DNA of 64,000 nucleotides from Cellvibrionaceae bacterium (GTDB lineage: Bacteria; Pseudomonadota; Gammaproteobacteria; Pseudomonadales; Cellvibrionaceae), in assembly GCA_025800365.1 (NCBI GenBank), contig JAOXRT010000147.1:1-64000 (forward strand), given 5' to 3'. The translations under genes were made by a program, and so were the position numbers. The notes under the pieces were generated by a model. The model worked only from the letters and a program-made list of their open reading frames with translations. It was not told the origin of the DNA and did no database searches. Positions 63,754 to 64,000 of this stretch are shown here, piece by piece. Numbering within the stretch: the stretch's first letter is position 1; every line of letters starts with the position of its first letter.

Positions 63754-64000
63754 CTAAGCCATGCCATTGTGACGCAACAAGGCTTCACTGCTTGGCCCTC
63801 TACCACGAAAGCGTTTGTACAAATCAGCAATGTCTTCACTACCACCACGACTTAAAATCGTTTCTAGAAACCATTGTCCAGCCTGCTCACTAAAAATGCC
63901 CTGCTCTTCAAAGTATGAGAAGGCATCAGCTGAAAGTACTTCAGCCCATTTATAGCTGTAATAACCGGCCGCATAGCCACCGGCAAAAATATGCGAAAAG
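63754..64000 (-). CDS. prlC: Oligopeptidase A, C-terminal part (partial)
   Basis: Only the last 82 residues are inside the window; the gene continues past the right edge. The visible sequence includes [20 protein letters not shown], then [20 protein letters not shown] and ends LLRHNGMA, all typical of the M3 metallopeptidase C-terminus (PrlC/OpdA, which degrades signal peptides and other oligopeptides). The zinc-binding HExxH is outside the window. Confidence 0.92.
   Translation of the reverse strand, partial: FSHIFAGGYAAGYYSYKWAEVLSADAFSYFEEQGIFSEQAGQWFLETILSRGGSEDIADLYKRFRGRGPSSEALLRHNGMA

Noticed and set aside
1-64000. CRISPR arrays, tRNA genes, insertion sequences, prophage genes
   Set aside because: No regularly spaced direct repeats, cloverleaf-like sequences, transposase or phage genes were recognised while reading both strands.

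Overview
The window looks like the chromosome of an aerobic, probably marine, gammaproteobacterium, perhaps in or near the Cellvibrionales/Pseudomonadales. This is inferred from gene order and protein families: the polA / yihA / cytochrome c4 / dsbA neighbourhood, the znuA-zur-znuC-znuB locus, a complete aa3-type cytochrome oxidase operon with a DUF2909 gene, and prlC-yheV. No rRNA, tRNA, insertion sequence, prophage or CRISPR array was seen. Coding density is high and most genes sit in tight minus-strand operons.

Layout. 1-5.6 kb: two chemotaxis receptor genes (one cut by the window edge), a thioredoxin-like protein, a sirtuin, a Thr/Ser dehydratase and small redox or unknown proteins. 5.6-16.1 kb: a photo-oxidative stress island. 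It holds an SDR / cyclopropane-synthase-like methyltransferase / DUF1365 / FAD-oxidoreductase operon, a divergent ECF sigma factor with its ChrR-type zinc anti-sigma factor, a MerR regulator resembling the B12-less LitR class plus a small coupled protein, a photolyase, a DUF523-DUF1722 protein and ferrochelatase. The FAD-operon promoter carries a TGATCC-N16-CGTA element matching what is known of ChrR-linked sigma factors. 16.2-19.9 kb: acyl-CoA dehydrogenase, thioesterase II, an SDR and an HxlR regulator. 20.1-34.3 kb: a PhyH-type dioxygenase, then a ten-gene minus-strand operon that runs from an orphan GspD-like secretin lipoprotein, a small lipoprotein and a parvulin into a Wzt/Wzm glycan ABC exporter, a coiled-coil methyltransferase and four glycan enzymes. 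34.5-38.9 kb: an SDR, an SDR-alpha/beta-hydrolase fusion and a GGDEF diguanylate cyclase.

39-48 kb: dsbA, cytochrome c4 and yihA, then a large TonB-dependent receptor lying between yihA and polA. The polA-yihA interval is where Spot 42 (enterics) and ErsA (Pseudomonas) reside. Here the polA-proximal part holds a well-formed candidate sRNA with a sigma-E-type promoter, a C/U-rich loop and a strong terminator. 48-51 kb: zinc uptake genes with a Zur box. 51.4-60.8 kb: a periplasmic binding protein and the cytochrome oxidase operon with its heme A, copper and assembly factors. 61.3-64 kb: a MATE transporter, an unrecognised protein, YheV and the C-terminus of oligopeptidase A.

The most interesting items are the polA-proximal sRNA, the secretin/parvulin/ABC-glycan operon, and the photostress island with its promoter elements and the inverted repeats before hemH. 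All functions are assigned by reading the sequence; no database search was run.
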